Source of the DNA: Sperchopsis tessellata
Taxonomy: Eukaryota > Arthropoda > Insecta > Coleoptera > Hydrophilidae
DNA: 28,656 nt
Direction: 5' to 3'
Assembly: GCA_033557685.1 (NCBI GenBank)
Contig: JAWQRN010000532.1
Coordinates: forward strand, 1 to 28,656
Positions 10,124 to 20,252 of this stretch are shown here, in pieces (within the stretch, counting starts at the first letter, position 1; each line of letters begins with the position of its first letter). Made by a program: the position numbers and the translations under genes. Below the pieces are notes generated by a model, which saw only the letters and a list, made by a program, of their open reading frames with translations, was not told where the DNA came from and searched no databases.

Positions 10124-10346
10124 CTTTGCCACTGTTTCTGTAGTGAAATGTGATTTTGCAAACGAAGCTCTGGCACTATCTATAGCTTCCTGAGCTTGAG
10201 TCTGAGCTCCCATCATGGTACTCAAATAAGAAAGTTTTGTTGACTCAAGCTCTCCAGTGGCTTGGAGTAACGCAGGAATTAGTTGAGGTAAAAATGGCTT
10301 TAACTGTTTTCCTGCAGATCCTACCATTTCAGATATGGTTTGCAAA
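10124..10346 (-). CDS. Ecm29: Ecm29 exon, sixth in window (223 nt)
   Basis: The acceptor is cgttgtttttgtag|TTTGCA and the donor is GCAAAG|GTATTA. One base completes the Ser codon, then 74 codons end in phase 0. Landmarks are LQTISEMVGSAG, KQLKPFLPQLIPALLQATGE, LSYLSTMM and AIDSARASFAKS. They correspond to the ECM29 block [20 protein letters not shown]...LNYLSLRA...AAMDSARLSAAKSSPMMET. The methionine upstream of the acceptor (MQVLKRCFC) is intronic and not a start. Confidence 0.94.
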
Positions 10347-10400
10347 CTACAAAAACAACGCTTAAGCACTTGCATAAAATGTTTAAATAACTTTAATTAC

Positions 10401-10522
10401 CTGACAGCCCTTACTTCAGCTACTGGGTTAATAATACCATTATTTAATAACACGGGCAAAATTGATTCCATCATTTTGACACCAGCTTTTCCTTGTCCAA
10501 CATCGGCACCTCTGATGCACAA
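10401..10522 (-). CDS. Ecm29: Ecm29 exon, fifth in window (122 nt)
   Basis: The acceptor is gttaatttttag|TTGTGC and the donor is GTCAG|GTAATT. The exon opens in phase 0 with Leu-Cys-Ile-Arg and ends with AG, two bases of a Ser codon. The peptide includes GKAGVKMMESILPVLLNNGI and ends PVAEVRAV. It aligns with the human segment CVKMCDPAKG...LLPCLLDKGM...TEVRALS. It is too short to stand out as an open frame but is clear once joined. The intron that follows is only 54 bp (10347-10400). Confidence 0.93.
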
Positions 10523-11799
10523 CTAAAAATTAACATATTAAAGTTAATTTTACAAAAACAATATAACAATTATATTCTATATTATAATACATATAATAGA
10601 AATGAACTAAATATAACATAATACAAGTATTCTAGCTGATCGAATAAGTTATAGTAATAGCAAAATTTATTTATAGATTATTTTACATTTCACTTCGAAT
10701 ATGCTTTTTGTGTATTCTTTCTATAAGAATAATTGCTTGCATTAGTTCATAATTATATCCTATATTACAATAATATTTGTTTCTAATGATTCAATCAAAT
10801 AACTAATAATTTTGCTTTAACAATAAAATTATATATTTGACATAGGAAGATACTGTGCATGATTTTTTCTCTCTACTGATTATTTCTTCGAATTTTAATC
10901 ACTTTTAGTACCTTTCATAATGCTTACAGAAACCTGAAAATTATAAGAAAAACTGACACAAACATAAGCTCAAAAAGAGACAAAGAGCTCATAAGCAAAG
11001 AACCCTACATCGTGAGAAATTAGAACTTAATTAAGTCAACAGAGGGTGACAATACTAAATTGTTGGAAAATGAGGAGGATGTACACGAATTCTAGCATAG
11101 GTAATGAAGATGAAGTATAGGAACTCAATAGTGTGATAATAAACATAATATTAAGTAAGAATATTTCTAAGAAGACACCAACTTGGGCAGTTTTTATGAA
11201 GTCACTACTATACAGAGGAAAACGTATGTACAATAAGATACGTGATATTATTAAGTTGAAGTCACTTCAAGCGTTCACTGAAGTCCGTTTTTATAGAGAA
11301 CCCATTTACAAGAGTTTAATTATTGTGTGTCATCATAAGCCTTTGTTCTGATATTTGTTTTATTTCCGTAAAATTTTATTTCACTTATTTCTTTTGTTCT
11401 ATCATTTTATTTATTGTAAGTGAGTACTGTTGTATAATTTGTAATTATGTTTACATTTTTTTTTTTATTATTCTATACTACATTCGCAAACTATGCTTTT
11501 TCCGATATTTGTTTATTAAGATTTTTCGCATAACTTTGAAGTGTTCTATTCATTTTCGAAGTTTGCAAACATAAGATTGAGATACCTTGCGTACCTATAG
11601 CCGTGCATTTATTTTCAAAATTAATTTTCTTCTTCTTATCTGCTTCTTTGAGGTGAAGTACATATGCTTTATTGAAGAATCAAATTAAGGTGCTGCAAAA
11701 AAGGTGAAAATTTAAAAAATGTAGTTTTATTAATTGGTGTATTTATTTAAAGTAGAAGAATTTCCTTTAAAAAAATTAAATTCAATACAGAATTACAAA
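10523..11799. other. Intron, T-rich, no recognised gene
   Basis: The frames at 11133-11351 and 11323-11574 (plus) translate simple T-rich DNA. They lack family motifs and I do not call them genes. Some of this may be old mobile-element tail sequence. Confidence 0.4.
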
Positions 11800-11977
11800 T
11801 TACTAATAGCTATGCGACTTCAAGGTGGCCCGGGTTCGATTCCCCAACCAAGAGAATTTTCATAAGTAAAATCTCAGGGGCTTGGAATCCTGCGTCAAAA
11901 ATGATTAGAATTGATTTAAAACACATAGTTGTTGGCAATGGCCTAACAGCTACAGTCATTAATTGATTAAAAAAAAT
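11800..11977 (+). mobile_element. tRNA-derived SINE (candidate)
   Basis: A perfect pol III B-box-like GGTTCGATTCC lies at 11833-11843 inside GGCCCGGGTTCGATTCCCC. An A-box-like TAGCTATGCG (consensus TRGCNNAGYG, one mismatch) is at 11807-11816. The A-to-B spacing is shorter than in a real tRNA gene, so this is not a functional tRNA. The body continues through ATCTCAGGGGCTTGGAATCC and ends in a short A run (about 11969-11976), as expected of a SINE. Confidence 0.55.
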
Positions 11978-12049
11978 TTACTAATAGCACAAAATATTTG
12001 TTAAGAAAAGTGTATTTGTTTAAAATATAATAATATACAGAACAAATAA

Positions 12050-12548
12050 TTTATGTATTTATATATCTACAATACAGATTACTCCATTTACAGAGTAGGT
12101 TACAAAAATTAATTTATTAGTACTAAAACATTACAATAAAATATAGATAAAAGAAAAGTTTATGGAGGAATACAATGAGTTGGGCAGGGGAAATATGAAA
12201 TATATCATCTTTTGAATGGTGTGATATGAGGTACCCATTCTATGAATCGAAGATTGAAAGAGATAGAATAGGTTATCATGCTTGAAAGTAGAAAGTATGT
12301 ATGATGAGAAAGACCACGGACTTACGATCATCTATGAGGTTTTTTTAGTAATTTGGAAGGAACTGAATATCTATGATTTTCCTACAGCCATTAAGAACTG
12401 TTATGTAGTTTTTAGAAGAGTAGCCATTAGGGAATCGCTGTTCTGGGTAGATGTAGAATTTTTGATTTTGATATTTCAATATTTTTCTTATTCAAGCAAT
12501 ATATCATATTTCACATAGTAGAAATTCAAACTCTGATCGCACAAAGAT
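12050..12548 (-). pseudogene. Antisense LINE pol C-terminal part
   Basis: Reading minus from about 12545, with frameshifts: VRSEFEF (LINE VRS.LEY), KILKYQNQKF, YPEQRFPNGYSSKNYITVLN, CRKIIDIQFL, then NLFYLFQSSIHRMGTSYHTI. This follows the usual order of the post-RT region of a Jockey/CR1-like pol protein. The last block parallels the LINE end at 9355-9579. The 3' UTR contains a CTCTGTAAATGGAGTAAT block at about 12080-12100, similar to the CTCTATAAATGGACTTC block of the 9149 copy, so the two are from one family. Confidence 0.6.
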
Positions 12549-13235
12549 TCAGCAGAGAGTGGATATGAACTTCTTAGTTCAAAATTCAAATATTTTTTTA
12601 ACAAATGGAAAGACATGAAAGCCTCAAAAGACAGCTTTCAGTACTATTTAATAGCCACAGGGCACATGAGACACCCTCATTTTTTCTACACACTTTCACG
12701 AGGTTACATCATTGACGTTCAACAGGTAGAGGTTCCATAACCTACTCTTTACTAGCTCATTGCAAACACAATATAAGTGTCTTTTACGTACTAAAATAAT
12801 TTCACTCTATAATTTACGTTTCACTTACATTACTTGTCCATCCCATCATTTTCACTTAAGCACTTTGTTATATTTCACATTATTGTGCCAATTTATTATT
12901 TTTTTTTATCTATACATTCTCTATGTATGCCTGCCATAAGATTTACCTAACTTTTCTTTACATATTTGTCTCGACTAATACATCAGATTTTTGTCTTTCT
13001 GTTTGTATATGTAAATGTCATTTTTTTAGCTGTTGCTCAAAGTACTATAACAACAACATTGTTTCTTGTGTGCTCTTTATTATTCTCTTTATCTTCTCAT
13101 CTGCATTTTTTTTTAACCCTTTATATCTATTTTTTTATGTAAGTTCATAACTGTACAAATATATTTCCTGGTGATATTTTATTATGTTTTTTAAACTTTT
13201 AAACTCCTTTCAGTGTTCTTATCCTTTCTTTTCTG
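12549..13235. other. Unidentified insert within the LINE copy
   Basis: The LINE coding blocks on either side should be only about 150 nt apart, yet about 690 bp separate them. The extra DNA is T/C-rich on the plus strand (for example TTTTTTTTTATCTATACATT at about 12901). It has no recognisable coding sequence apart from a low-complexity frame at 12923-13150 (plus). Part of it may be another insertion. Confidence 0.4.
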
Positions 13236-13925
13236 CCTACACTATTTGCCAAACGTAGTTACAACATATCAAATGTAAGGCAGTTATCAAATTTGACATC
13301 TAGTTCAGTGATACTAACACAACTATTGAGGAGGGAATCAGAAATATAGTAAAAAAAGACTATAGGATTGACTTTCCGAGTATAAGTCTTGATTTTATAT
13401 TTTTCAACATTCAAATGTATCTGGTTTGAATCGCACCAGCTGGCAAGTCTGTTCAGGTCTGCTTATAGGGAAACACAATCATGACCATCTGATATTTTAG
13501 CATAGATCTTTAGATCATCTGCGAAAAACAATTTATACCTTGCAAAATGTCTGTGATGAATGAGCAACAAAATTTAGAGGGAACCCAATTTTGAACCTTA
13601 AGGAACACTGTGAAAAGCAATGAAAGGTGACAGAGATATAACAAGACGAGACCAATTAAGGATTTGAAGAAACTAAAATTATTAAGATTACGGATAATTT
13701 AGTGATTTGGCTTTGGCAAAATCTGTATAAATGATGTCAACCTGACCCTGATTGTCCACAGTAGAAGATATAAATTGTGGAAATGAACATAAATTCGAAC
13801 TAGTAGACCTTCGTATGAATCCATGCTGATGTATGGATACCTTTGGGTAAATTGCTTCCTACAAACAGGACTCAAACGCTTTAACAAAATTACAAATATA
13901 GCTATAGACAAATAGGACAACATGT
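13236..13925 (-). pseudogene. Antisense LINE reverse transcriptase fragment
   Basis: The minus strand shows successive RT blocks: TVDNQGQVDIIYTDFAKA (RT block with (Q/V)VDVIYTDFSKAFD), then PFIAFHSVP and LGSL (weak (V)PQGS.LGPL), ARYKLFFADDLKIYAKIS (FADD catalytic box) and LASWCDSNQIHLNVEKYK (RT block after the catalytic site), then ITELDVKFDNCLTFDML. This is the canonical order of a Jockey/CR1-like LINE RT. Stops and frameshifts show it is dead. The element reads antisense to the plus strand, the same direction as Ecm29. Confidence 0.8.
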
Positions 13926-14773
13926 TAAATAGTATTTATTACGCAAGCACTGTGACACTCTTACTGAAAATACTGGTTTAATTTCCTTTTGTCTTTTTAA
14001 AATATATTCTTTGGGAAACTTACTTAAACAGAAGTGCGATCAATGTGATTGATATCAGAGTGAGAAGCATACACATTTTCATTTTCTAAGATTTCTTAAG
14101 GTTGTGATACTTTGTATAGATGCATATACTCATTTATATAATGGATGATAGATAGATTAGTTTTGTGCAACTTTACGTATCTTTGCATAGTATAGAGTTT
14201 TGCCAATGCTGTAGATTACATCGAATATTTGATATAATTATAAAATTTTATGTGCAGTTAATAATTTGACACTGCATTAAACTTTTTAAAAGGAAATTCT
14301 TCTTCTTTGGATAAATATATCAAATAGCAATGAAGAATCAACATTTTAACTTTTTAACTCTTTTCTTTTTATAAACCACAATTTATTTTTGTCCAATAAA
14401 GCATTTCGACTGCACATGCAAGTAGAAATAAATTAATTTTGAAAATAAATTTCTGATTTTGAGCAAACAACTTACATAAAATATAACTTTTAACAACAAA
14501 ATTGATCTAAATGTAAACAAAATTACCAACAGACAGAAAAAATCATTTTTAACAATTTTGAAATATTTTAGTTATTTTTGGAATGATTTTATTAATACCC
14601 TTGTAGGTGTCATAAACGATTTGGAGCAATGAATAAAAAAAAAATATTGTAACTGATTCCAAAAAAAAATTACAATGAAAAAAGTTGCCCCCCCCCCCCT
14701 CCATATGATCTTAGTTCTATTGGTTTGCAAGTTTATATTTACTTTTCCCAGATTTTATATAAAGAATACTTAC
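13926..14773. other. Intron, no recognised feature except poly-C
   Basis: AT-rich sequence. A run of 12 C (14688-14699) precedes the fourth Ecm29 exon. No coding or RNA signal was seen. Confidence 0.5.
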
Positions 14774-15016
14774 TTTACTTAGAATTTTGGTAGTATTAGT
14801 AGCAGCCAATCTAGTAGCCTCATGGTGGTCATCCATAACCCTAAATAATTGAGTCCATAATTCATTCATAGAATCTACAGAATCATGAATGGATCTATTA
14901 CCAGCACCTTTTAGGAAATCTTGTAATGCCAAACAGCAAGATTGTCGCACTCGAAACTGTGCAGATGTCAAGTTGGCCAACAAATCTGCTAAAATTTCAT
15001 GATGATACAGATCCAA
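14774..15016 (-). CDS. Ecm29: Ecm29 exon, fourth in window (243 nt)
   Basis: The acceptor is aaaattttag|TTGGAT and the donor is AGTAAA|GTAAGT, phase 0 at both ends (81 codons). The peptide opens LDLYHHEILADLLANLT and contains FRVRQSCCLALQDFL and ELWTQLFRVMDDHHEATRLA, then ends TTKILSK. This matches the ECM29 HEAT pair with W/FRVRESSCLALNDLL and ETLFRVQDDIKESVRKAA. A second GT lies six bases earlier (CTAA|GTAAAG), but only the chosen donor gives a strong consensus and a residue count that fits the family. A 12-base poly-C run (14688-14699) lies just inside the intron. Confidence 0.94.
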
Positions 15017-15440
15017 CTAAAATTTTAAATATAATATATTAAGAGACATAATCAATTCTGCAAAAACTGCATTCATTCACCAATATTTACATGAGGAACT
15101 TGGGATTGAAGCTGTAACTGAAAGGAACTTATGTGATATATTTAATCATTTGCAACACTAACCCTTGGTATGACTCGTATCTTTTTCAATGCAAAGCTCT
15201 AAAGAAGTTATCTTAAACTAGTGGTCACCAACAATTATTAGAATCAGTTATAGCTAAACAGCTTGGGGTCATTTATCATTCGTCTTAATAAAGGGGTTGA
15301 TGAGTTTAAGAACCGCTGCTTTACATAAAACGCTAGAAAGATATACAATTATTCGCCAGACTCAAACATGTAAGAAACCATGAATAATTGTTGTAGATGT
15401 ATATTATGACAAATATTTAAATAAAAAACTACTTTATTGA
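15017..15440. other. Intron, no recognised feature
   Basis: Unique-looking intronic sequence between the fourth Ecm29 exon and the antisense LINE. No repeat or coding signal was recognised. Confidence 0.4.
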
Positions 15441-15449
15441 AATGAGCAT

Positions 15450-17010
15450 ACTTTTTTCGGTACTGAGATCACAGCTCAGATTTCCCTCCACCCAAATCCA
15501 GCACTGGTAAAATTACTATAACTGTAACTAATCCCTTTCGGAGTGGACACTACTAACAAAAAGCCTTCTCCATTTCCCCCTATCCAGGCAAAATTCTTTA
15601 GCTTCTAATAATACCATAACACTTTGTCATACGTGCCCTTCCATTGCTTCTACTTCTTACATGTCTTCTTTTCAGAATCTCACCAATATCACCTAACCAT
15701 TTTTTAATAAGCCTACCTGCATGTCTCCAACCCTCTAACGTACTTACATATATCTGTTTTGTAGCTCTTTACTCACTCATTCTTACTAAATGCAAATACC
15801 AGCGAAATTCATGAGCTTTGTACCCTATCAATCCATCTCCCCTATTGTGGCTGTGGAAATCTACATAAACAATTAATCCAATTCTTATTGCATAGACTTC
15901 TAAGATAGAGCATACCCACTGCATTTCTCTTTCTCTTCTGAGGTTCCTGTCGTACCCATATCACACTACCATACATAAGTGTGTGAACTAAAACACTATC
16001 ATAAATAGCCTCTTACGTAACTCCTTCATTTTTTATAATCATCAACATAACAGCATCTATTTTCCGACCTACCTTCACCAGTTTCTCAGCCTCTAATTCA
16101 ATTCTTCTATCTCTTGAAAACCTGCCCCTAGGTATGAAAACTTGTCCACTTGCTCATGTATTCTCAAGTACACTCTAATTGCACATTAAGTTCTTACTGT
16201 TTAACTCTCAAATACCAAAACATTAGTTTTAGCCACGTTTACTTTAAGATCCATCCTTGTAACCCATCATCAGCGTACATTAAAACATTCACTTTTCTAC
16301 CACTGACTAATACTCACTCTCTCCATGTAAGCCTCGCAGATACATGTATCTATGAAAATATTAAATAACTAAGGAAACATCACACATCCTTGTCATATTT
16401 CAAACCATTTACTCATATATCCATTAATCCAAATACTTTCATTAGGCTCTCTACAACACCATACTCTCTTAAAACGTTCCAAAAAAACAGCCTATTCGCA
16501 GTCACAAGCTTCCTCTAGATCAAAAAATTTACAGCATAACTTCTTTCTATCTTCTATATATTTCTGTATTACCTGCCAGGCATAAAACCACACTAAATTT
16601 CTCAAGCCTTCTCTTTTCTAATGTTGCGCACTTTCCAAATCATAACTTCCCTAAACAGTTTTCTTTGAACCCACATTCTATAATTCTTGCAAGCAAACTT
16701 GTCACCCTTCCCTTTATATAAAGGGCACACAACAGTATTCTTCCAATCATTGGCACAATCGAACTACCTAAGCATGTATTAAATAACTAATAACTCATAA
16801 ACTAGTTCACATCCACAGATAAGCATTTCCCTTGTTATGCCATCCACTCCCACAGCTTTTTCATTTTTCAAACATATAATCACTTTCACAACCTCATCTT
16901 CCATTATACTCAGTATGTCTTCCCCTGTCATTTCATTCGCTCCCACATAATAATTTATATTCATCTCAGCAAAGCCACGAAACAAAATCTCAAAATACTC
17001 TGTGTTAAAA
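15450..17010 (-). mobile_element. Antisense LINE (endonuclease-reverse transcriptase type), decayed
   Basis: Minus-strand blocks in order: TEYFEILFRGF near 17000, LKNEKAVGVDGITREML (LK.GKAAG.DGI..EML, an RT N-terminal block) at about 16815-16900, DLEEACDCE near 16510, QGCVMFP near 16390 ((V)RQGC.(M)SP), KVNVLMYADDG (YADD box) at about 16265-16295, and LMYGSVIW near 15970. This order is typical of insect endonuclease-RT LINEs. Many stops and frameshifts show it is inactive. The 5' part (endonuclease) is missing. The 3' boundary near 15450 is approximate. Confidence 0.75.
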
Positions 17011-17160
17011 TTAAACTAATAAAATTGCTTTAATTTTTGTTTTAAGATAGTTGAAAATTCTTACATGCACCCTCTAGCACACCTCATAATATTTCACATA
17101 AAACTTCCAACAGAAATTCCACACAAAGCACACTTGTAGCAATAAAAAAATATAGCTTAC

Positions 17161-17449
17161 CATTTTTTGAGATTCAGGAACCAAAACCTGCCAAATATTC
17201 TGCATAGAAGCTTGAATAGACGGCGTTGGATCGTATTTGTATCGGTAAAGTTTTGGAATTATTTTAGACAAATGTGGTTTTAAATGTTCCCCACACTTTT
17301 GAGCAATACTCGAAAATCCAAATGCAGCACCTTTTTTTGAATTCCAAATAGAATTGTGATTGGCTAAATTCATGAACTGATAGATTAAATCTGGTTTGTT
17401 TAGATCAGAAGCCAACGAACAAAGTTCTTTATATGTAGACAAGTTTCCG
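17161..17449 (-). CDS. Ecm29: Ecm29 exon, third in window (289 nt)
   Basis: The acceptor is cttgttttcag|CGG and the donor is AAAATG|GTAAGC. One base completes the Gly codon begun in the previous exon, and the exon then ends in phase 0. It holds the most conserved stretch of ECM29 seen here: NLSTYKELCSLASDL, MNLANHNSIWNSKKGAAFGF and IPKLYRYKYDP. The KGAAFGF motif and the following LYRY(K/Q)(Y/F)DP are diagnostic of the family from memory, so this exon anchors the gene call. The residues before the acceptor (FFLVFS) and after the donor (VSYIFLL) look intronic. Confidence 0.96.
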
Positions 17450-17823
17450 CTGAAAACAAGAAAAAATATAGTCAAGTTATCTTAGATAGAAAAGAGTATA
17501 CCATATGGGACAATTTTAAAACATTTTCATCCCAAGAAATAATTAAATGTCACTTTATATTATAAGCAAATGCACAATCGCATCTTTAATTTTTACCAAT
17601 GCAGCCTTCAGCTTTACATTTTTGATAGTTTAACTTTGACGAAGTGAGAGGAATGTTTAAAATTAATAGTAATCGCCTGAATCTAAAAGATGTTATAATG
17701 CAAGGGTAAGCCTTGCGACTGATAACACAAAAAATGCTTGCTTTGCCTTTAGTGCTAAGCTCAATAGTTTGACATAGACAATGAATGTTAATAGATTTCC
17801 CTTTTGAGAAAATTTATATATAA
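17450..17823. other. Intron, no recognised feature
   Basis: Intronic sequence upstream of the third Ecm29 exon. No gene or repeat was recognised before the duplication that starts at about 17824. Confidence 0.4.
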
Positions 17824-18118
17824 AAAAATCCAAACATAGGAACATAGAGGACACTTTTACTTTAATATAATATAAAAAATATATTTCTTTTCAAATGACA
17901 AGTGAGATTTTTTTTCTTAAAATACAACCTGCTAGAACGTGTGCAGAAAAAAATACATCAATTTTTACAAACTTAATCTTAGAATAGAAAAAAATCAAAA
18001 CATAGGAACATAGAGGACACCTTTATCTTTAATATAATATAAAAAATATATTTCTTTTGAAATGACAAGTGAGATTTTTTTTTTTTAAAATACAACCTGC
18101 TAGATCGTGTCAGACAAA
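17824..18118. repeat. Direct duplication, about 130 bp, period about 167
   Basis: Copy 1 (about 17824-17950) and copy 2 (about 17991-18118) share AACATAGGAACATAGAGGAC, a TTTAATATAATATAAAAAAT run, AAATGACAAGTGAGATTTTT and AATACAACCTGCTAGA in the same order, with few differences. This is a recent local duplication of unknown sequence, possibly the edges of a repeat. Confidence 0.85.
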
Positions 18119-18219
18119 AATGCTGAAGTATCTATACATTAAAAAATTGAATACCTATCCAGAACAAGGTTTCTCTAGTGCTATTTCACTTCAAAATTTC
18201 AATATGGTCTCCCTAATGC

Positions 18220-18582
18220 GGTAGGCAGTTAGCAAGAGGTATTAAATATTTGTGTACTAATACCAAAGTTGCAATTGGCAAATTAGTACAACGTCATTAT
18301 TTTCACAAAGTGCCGGTCGTGTATTTGTAAATACACTTGACTTTTGCAGTGCATTCTGCTATTATTATAATGACAGATGCAACTCTGTTAATTACGTAGC
18401 CCGCAATATATGTGCCAGGGAGATAAAATATTTCCAATTTTTCAACAATTAATTTAGCGGCTATGGAAGAATTTACATTTACAAATACACGAACGGCAAA
18501 AATAATAACTTTGTACTAATTTGCCAATTGCAACTTTGGTATTAGTACACAAATATTGAATAACTCTCGCTAACTGCCTACC
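18220..18582. repeat. Fold-back: inverted repeat with about 110-bp arms
   Basis: The left arm (18220-18333) begins GGTAGGCAGTTAGC and contains ACTAATACCAAAGTTGCAAT. It is mirrored by the right arm (18476-18582), containing ATTGCAACTTTGGTATTAGT and ending GCTAACTGCCTACC. I judge them close to 90% identical by eye, with a small insert in the left arm near 18306-18313. The 140-bp loop contains a unit that recurs downstream (see 18338-18856). The arrangement could come from a fold-back transposon or from inverted Penelope-like terminal repeats. Confidence 0.85.
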
Positions 18583-18856
18583 ACAAAATCTAAGATCAAA
18601 AGAGCGAGGAGTAGAATGCAAGGTACACTGTTTCAAAGAATGCAGGTTGCAGTTCACTGATGAAGCGGTGGTATTCCGCGAAACGTACATATGGATCAAT
18701 CGACCGCGGTTTGAAATGACTTTTGCAGTGCATTCTGCTATTAATATAATGACAGATGCAAATCTGTTAATTACGTAGTCCACAATATATGTGCCAGGGA
18801 GATATAATATTTGCAATTTTCAGCATTTAATTTAGGGGCTACGGAAGATTTTACAT
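18338..18856. repeat. Direct repeat pair, about 140 bp
   Basis: Copy 1 (18338-18475, inside the fold-back loop) and copy 2 (18717-18856) both read TGACTTTTGCAGTGCATTCT, then GACAGATGCAA.TCTGTTAATT, ATATATGTGCCAGGGAGAT and a TTTACATTTA tail. The two are nearly identical. The 240 bp between them carry the right inverted arm and the hammerhead-like motif. Confidence 0.85.
18657..18687 (+). ncRNA. Hammerhead-ribozyme-like core (candidate, probably degenerate)
   Basis: CTGATGA (18657-18663) is followed by an A, the stem GCGG/CCGC (18665-18668 with 18676-18679) closing a TGGTATT loop, then GAAAC (18680-18684) and GTA (18685-18687). This is the order CUGANGA - stem II - GAAA - very short AC/GU stem III - UH of a minimal type I hammerhead, as known in Penelope-like retroelements. 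Against it, the base after the cleavage site does not pair with the base before CTGATGA, and there is an unpaired A beside stem II. Further out, GGTTG/CAATC and TTTCAAA/TTTGAAA could pair. Confidence 0.35.
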
Positions 18857-18998
18857 TTATAATTAATAAACAGTTATGTTACAAACTATTCAATAACCTT
18901 GTTGATGATCCCATATTGTTATTTCTTAACAGTCATGTTCTCTCCACCAATTCACACTATTTATGTAATATAACTCCAGCATTTTTACATTATCTTAC

Positions 18999-19062
18999 AT
19001 TATATTTATTATTTTGTATTATATTTATTATCTTGTATTATGTTTATTATTTTGTATTATGT
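18999..19062. repeat. 19-bp tandem repeat, about 3.4 copies
   Basis: The unit ATTATATTTATTATTTTGT starts at 18999, 19018 and 19037 with single substitutions, followed by a partial copy. It is a simple AT-rich minisatellite. The plus-strand frame over it (18811-19065) is a shadow of the repeat. Confidence 0.85.
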
Positions 19063-20077
19063 TAAATATCTTTTAATTTTTATAATCTTTATAACCTGCT
19101 ATGAAAATGGAGTAGTCAGTGGAACCCTGTATCTTTCTATCAAACATTAGCACTATCAATTTCAACACAAAACGACCAGAACATCCTATCAGTAGAAATA
19201 AGGTGATAAAGTAACTCTTTTACAGTAATATATGAACAATAGAAATGAACCAGCATGTATTTGGTATGAGGTTTGTACACATGTCTCTACCATACATATT
19301 GGATAGTATAAATAGAACTTTTCGGTGATATTGTCCATTGTGACTACTTCCAACATCATCAGTAGCTCCCATATTAAAATAAGACACAATCAATGATAAA
19401 CTTTGTACATTTGTTCTTGATAACTATTGATCTTTGAGAGGAGTCCTCAAGAAAGTTAACTTAAACTTTATTAAATAAAAAAAAAATGGTGAATGACTCA
19501 ATTGTTGGAATAATACCAGTGTCATAAAAAAATTTTTAAAGCTTGGTTTTCATAATATCCCAAAATTAAATCAGTTTACGCTAATTGTGTAACTTTCACA
19601 TAATATGGCTTTTATGAGTCATCTTCTTTCAAGTTATCTGTGATTCATATGGTTTTACTTTCTCTAGTGAATGCAATCTTCGGCAGTATAATTTACAATT
19701 TTCTTATTACACATATGGGTTTGTCTTCATTGCTCTTAAATTTAAAATATAAAGGTATTTAATTTATATCTGTTCTAACTATTAAAAGAATTTGACTTCT
19801 CCTAATTATCATATCATATATATGGTATCAGATGCAAAGATCTTAATATCTTCTACATTAGTGACTTTCTTCGTGATAAATAGCATTTAGTTGTTTAAAG
19901 TTGTCAATCTTTACGTTATGGTGTTTCTTTTGAACAAATTACTGTTTATGTGAAATATTTTTACTCCTCTATAATATATTCTTTCGGTTTAAAATTAAAT
20001 TTATAATAATTCCTACCTGCCCATTTTCCACAAATTACGATTACTCAATGAGAAAAAACAAAAAAACGTATACATAC
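19063..20077. other. Intron, no recognised feature
   Basis: AT-rich sequence up to the donor of the second Ecm29 exon. The minus frame at 19189-19389 matches no family. No repeats were seen by eye. Confidence 0.4.
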
Positions 20078-20252
20078 CCTGTAGGAGCTTTTCCTAACTG
20101 TCCCTCTTCAAATAACTTAGTATCATCAGTAACTTGAATGGCTTGTCGCCTTCCTGTAGTTAATTGTTCTACCAAAGTATTAAGCAAATCTTCCGATTGT
20201 GAATAATCATAAACTAAACACAATCCCTTCGATGCAACATCTTGGACAATAT
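20078..20252 (-). CDS. Ecm29: Ecm29 exon, second in window (175 nt)
   Basis: The acceptor is ttttgtcacttag|AT and the donor is ACAGG|GTATGT. The first two bases complete an Asp codon with the G left by the previous exon, and two bases (GG) are carried forward. The peptide includes DVASKGLCLVYDYS and ends EEGQLGKAPTG. It matches the ECM29 segment DVASKGLGLVYE followed by a short loop with a GALGKTP-like motif. Translation upstream of the acceptor (CHL) and past the donor (YVYVFLFF) shows no ECM29 resemblance, which supports both junctions. Confidence 0.93.

Noticed and set aside
11807..11843. tRNA gene
   Set aside because: The B box is present but the A box is too close and no cloverleaf or anticodon arm can be formed; a SINE fits better.
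18454..18816. 120-codon minus-strand open frame
   Set aside because: Lies entirely across the inverted and direct repeats and is explained by them.
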